A stretch of DNA of 64,000 nt from Cliona cf. orientalis. Taxonomy: Eukaryota > Porifera > Demospongiae > Clionaida > Clionaidae. The stretch is from positions 9,475,406-9,539,405 of the forward strand of contig OZ005698.1 in the NCBI GenBank assembly GCA_963930775.1, read 5' to 3'. Positions 61,701-64,000 of the stretch are shown in pieces. A program made the position numbers and the translations under genes. The notes under the pieces were generated by a model that worked only from the letters and a program-made list of their open reading frames with translations, made no database searches and was not told where the DNA came from. The first letter of the stretch is position 1; the number at the start of each line of letters is the position of its first letter.

Positions 61701-63421
61701 TGACAAAGCAATGGGAAATAAAAAAAATGGGAATAAGTCTTTTGGGGGGGGGGGGGGGGGAGGGGGGGGGGGGGAGGGGGGGGGATTATAATATAATGTA
61801 GTTGTACCATAAAAACAGGTGTTCCAGCCAGTGACATCATATCAATCGGCTTCATTCCCTCGTCCTTGAAATGTCTGGCAAACCCAAAGTCTGCCAGCTT
61901 GATCTGAACGTGTATATGTGTGCATAACGAGAGGTTAGACACAGCAGTGCAGGCGCAGGTTGACATGATCACACCTGTGGCAGGTCACATGCTCAATGTC
62001 ATGCCCCTACAGTCCACTTACAGCTTCAATTACCTACACGGAACCAACTCCATTATTATGCATAGCTATCAAGTGGGAACTATTATGTAGTGGAACCATA
62101 CTGACTTCCATATAAGGAAGGTGAGTGTTTCATTTCCAAAAAGTCCCAACTGGACTTCCCACCATGTATAAAGGTAATGGAAACAAACTGCTACTTAAAA
62201 CTATGATGTAATGTGACAAAAATAGCCAATACCAGTGGTCACATGACTAGTTTAGGATGACTGGGCCTCACCTGCATCTTATTGGTGTGGGGGTGGTGCT
62301 TGATCAGGATATTCCCTGGCTTTAGGTCTCTGTGGACGATGTTCTGTTCTCTGAGCGCCTTCATACCCTTGGCTGGAGAGAGAGAGAGAGAGAGACACAG
62401 TGTCGTATGAGTTATGTGTACACAGTGATAACCAGAAAATGACCGATTGTGTGTACACATGATGTAGCTAGATAAGGATTACATTAATTAAATCAGGTGC
62501 TGGATTGAAAGGCCTAGCCTGTATAGTATTATACTGTGCTTTGCAAGTCAGTTGTCCAGTGGAAAGGGTAAATAGGCAGTGGCTCTCAAGTGCTTCATAC
62601 AGTTACACTACAAGTCATAAAGACTTTCAGTTTATATAGTGACAGAGACAGGTGCCATTCCCTAACTTTCCTACCTGCAAAGCATAGTAGCATGGCAGCA
62701 TGCTGTGAAGATAGTCCTAGGCTAGTACAGTTGACATTGAAAGGTGATGGGCAGGAGATACACACACACCTCTCTCTCTCTCTCTCTCACTCTCTCTCTT
62801 ACCAAGCTGGTGGAGGAATATGACGATCTCATCTTCCTTGAAAGGCTCCACTTTTACCAGGTGGTCCAGGTCGTATTCGCACAACTCCATCACCAGCACG
62901 ATGTAGTGCTTCATCTCCTGACAGATCAACAGCAAATTAATAAACGGACAGTACACGTAGTCATAAAAATTCACGTGTTGAATACTAAATTTCCCTTACT
63001 TGTACGTGATAGAGCTGGACGACATACTCGCAGCCTCGTAGAAGCTTTAGTATGCGTATTTCCCTATCCAAGTTTTCCCTGACTTTGGGATCCTGCTTGA
63101 AGAACTCTCTCCTTACGACCTTCACTGCCACCTCGGTAGTACCAGCCTGAGGTTGGGGGACAGCATATTAAACCTCCACACACATTAAAAAGAAGATGTA
63201 CAAATTTAGACACATGTTCAGTATAAATATTGAACAGCCCTTGCTACTCGCTAGATCTAGATGCGACTACGCTCTTTTCTCACCGTGTTCCATCCTAGGT
63301 AGACCTCGCCAAATGATCCCTTTCCAATCCGGCTGCCTAAGTGCCACACGAACCCCTCGCAGTGGGAGAGCTCCTGGGGGCATATTCGCTTCAGATCCGC
63401 CAATCGAGGACGCTGCGCCAT
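56518..63421 (-). CDS. Ser/Thr kinase (ULK/TBK1-like) with ubiquitin-like, coiled-coil and FIP200/ATG11 claw-like regions
   Basis: Minus-strand gene of roughly 18 exons. Kinase exons: 63284-63421 (Gly loop GKGSFGEVYLG), 63000-63146 (VAVKVVRRE), ~62802-62920 (LVMELCEYDL), 62266-62373 (IVHRDLKPGNI), 61811-61903 (IKLADFGFAR), 61271-61305 (APEAL), ~61054-61133 (VDIWSIGALLY), ~60832-60957, 60590-60768. The last one also carries the first strands of a ubiquitin-like fold (NLLHGTSHKIINDSNLT), continued at ~60140-60380. Then a predicted helical/coiled-coil part (59440-59730, 58440-59250), a Pro/Gly linker, and a C-terminus with YEKDDIVLFHP, RPYIFMDDSSHSAFGIRPG, LFLGELIEKP and FYRVRAKP, laid out like the FIP200/ATG11 claw. 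All catalytic residues are present. Possibly an autophagy-initiation kinase. Confidence 0.75.
61741..61787. repeat. Poly-G/poly-C run
   Basis: Nearly pure G run of about 45 bp with rare A interruptions, in a kinase-gene intron. Prone to assembly error and able in principle to form G-quadruplexes. Confidence 0.8.
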
Positions 63422-63691
63422 CGGATCCCTACCGATGAACTATAGACTATCGACGACTAGGCGATCACTGAGCCTTTTATATCGGCTTTCTTCAAGCTGA
63501 GATTTCTTCGCGATCCACTACTGGGTGTCAGTTGCAGCAACCGCTTGGCGCAGCGCAGGCCGCGACCTTTATGACGTAATCCCTTTTTTTTTGACAACTG
63601 CAAGTCACATGACTAGGTCTAGGTGTGTACATATTTATGACCTTTGACCTTGGAGTTTTGCATGCACGTGTCGAGTACCACAGCGCTAGCG
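63422..63691. promoter_or_regulatory. Bidirectional promoter, kinase gene / CWC22
   Basis: 270 bp between divergent start codons. No perfect TGCGCATGCGCA; a GCTTGGCGCAGCGCAGGCCGCG stretch around 63543-63562 is the most GC-rich part. Role inferred from layout. Confidence 0.5.
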
Positions 63692-64000
63692 ATGGCTGCT
63701 GCTCCTACATGCCCTAGGTCTGGGTCCCTCTCCAGCGGGGACATCGTTCCCCATCGACGTAGGGCATGGGATCGACGCCCCTCGTCTCCTGAGCACGAAA
63801 TAAAACGAGAGAGAGAGAGAGGAGAAAGGATGATTGAAAGGGAGGAGGAAGAGCCAGCACCTAAAAGGAAGAAGGAAGAGGCTCCTATCCTAACGAGGAC
63901 GGGCGGGGCCTACATTCCTCCGGCTCGACTCAGGATGATGCAACAGAGCGTTACGGATAAGAGTTCTGTCGCCTACCAGCGACTCGCCTGGGAGGCACTC
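63692..64000 (+). CDS. CWC22: Pre-mRNA splicing factor CWC22 homologue, N-terminus only
   Basis: Open for 103 codons to the window edge. A basic/acidic low-complexity N-terminus with an RERERE stretch precedes the conserved block [21 protein letters not shown] and [10 protein letters not shown], which in CWC22 leads into the MIF4G domain that binds eIF4A3 in the spliceosome. The rest lies beyond base 64000. Its start codon faces that of the kinase gene. Confidence 0.88.
   Translation, partial: MAAAPTCPRSGSLSSGDIVPHRRRAWDRRPSSPEHEIKRERERGERMIEREEEEPAPKRKKEEAPILTRTGGAYIPPARLRMMQQSVTDKSSVAYQRLAWEAL

Noticed and set aside
56518..63421. Calling the kinase gene simply TBK1 or ULK1
   Set aside because: The kinase-ULD order recalls TBK1, DFGFAR recalls ULK, and the C-terminus fits neither, so a plain symbol would mislead.

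Overview
The window is eukaryotic. Genes are split by short, mostly GT-AG introns, many proteins are metazoan, and the spacing is very tight (a gene every 2-4 kb outside one giant gene). Compactness, abundant (CT)n/(GA)n microsatellites, a large adhesion GPCR, a cilium assembly factor and SEC14-GOLD paralogues together suggest an early-branching animal, most likely a demosponge such as Amphimedon. That assignment is inference from gene content, not a database match. All gene spans given here include introns. Exon limits come from splice consensus, reading-phase continuity and family knowledge.

Layout. 107-5180: a divergent pair of conserved membrane genes, an RNFT-type RING E3 ligase (-, RING cut by the window edge) and SPRING1 (+). 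5427-12709: six related small secreted-protein genes, two on - and four on +, the last one frameshifted. 13112-34864: two tandem - strand Ig-domain 7TM receptors. The upstream one is a giant adhesion GPCR (about 23 Ig domains, EGF, HRM, GAIN/GPS, 7TM, roughly 3,300-3,400 residues), and twelve of its Ig domains form four copies of a three-exon unit. The downstream one joins five Ig domains straight to the 7TM, with no GAIN/GPS. 35026-38879: RFC2 (+) converging on the dynein assembly factor DNAAF11/LRRC6 (-). 39058-56075: four SEC14-like CRAL-TRIO/GOLD paralogues (two -, two +) with the splicing factor ESS2 between the first two. 56518-63421: a - strand kinase fused to a ubiquitin-like fold, coiled coil and a C-terminal region resembling the FIP200/ATG11 claw. 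63692-64000: the start of CWC22 (+).

Many genes are in head-to-head pairs with 160-460 bp between start codons. A perfect 12-bp palindrome, TGCGCATGCGCA (NRF1-like), lies just upstream of five genes or gene pairs. Several non-autonomous DNA-transposon-like elements and perfect palindromes sit in introns and intergenic DNA.

Most notable: the kinase/FIP200-like architecture, the giant Ig adhesion GPCR with its higher-order exon repeat and GAIN-less tandem partner, and a ~100-bp exon kept nearly identical across four otherwise diverged SEC14L genes.
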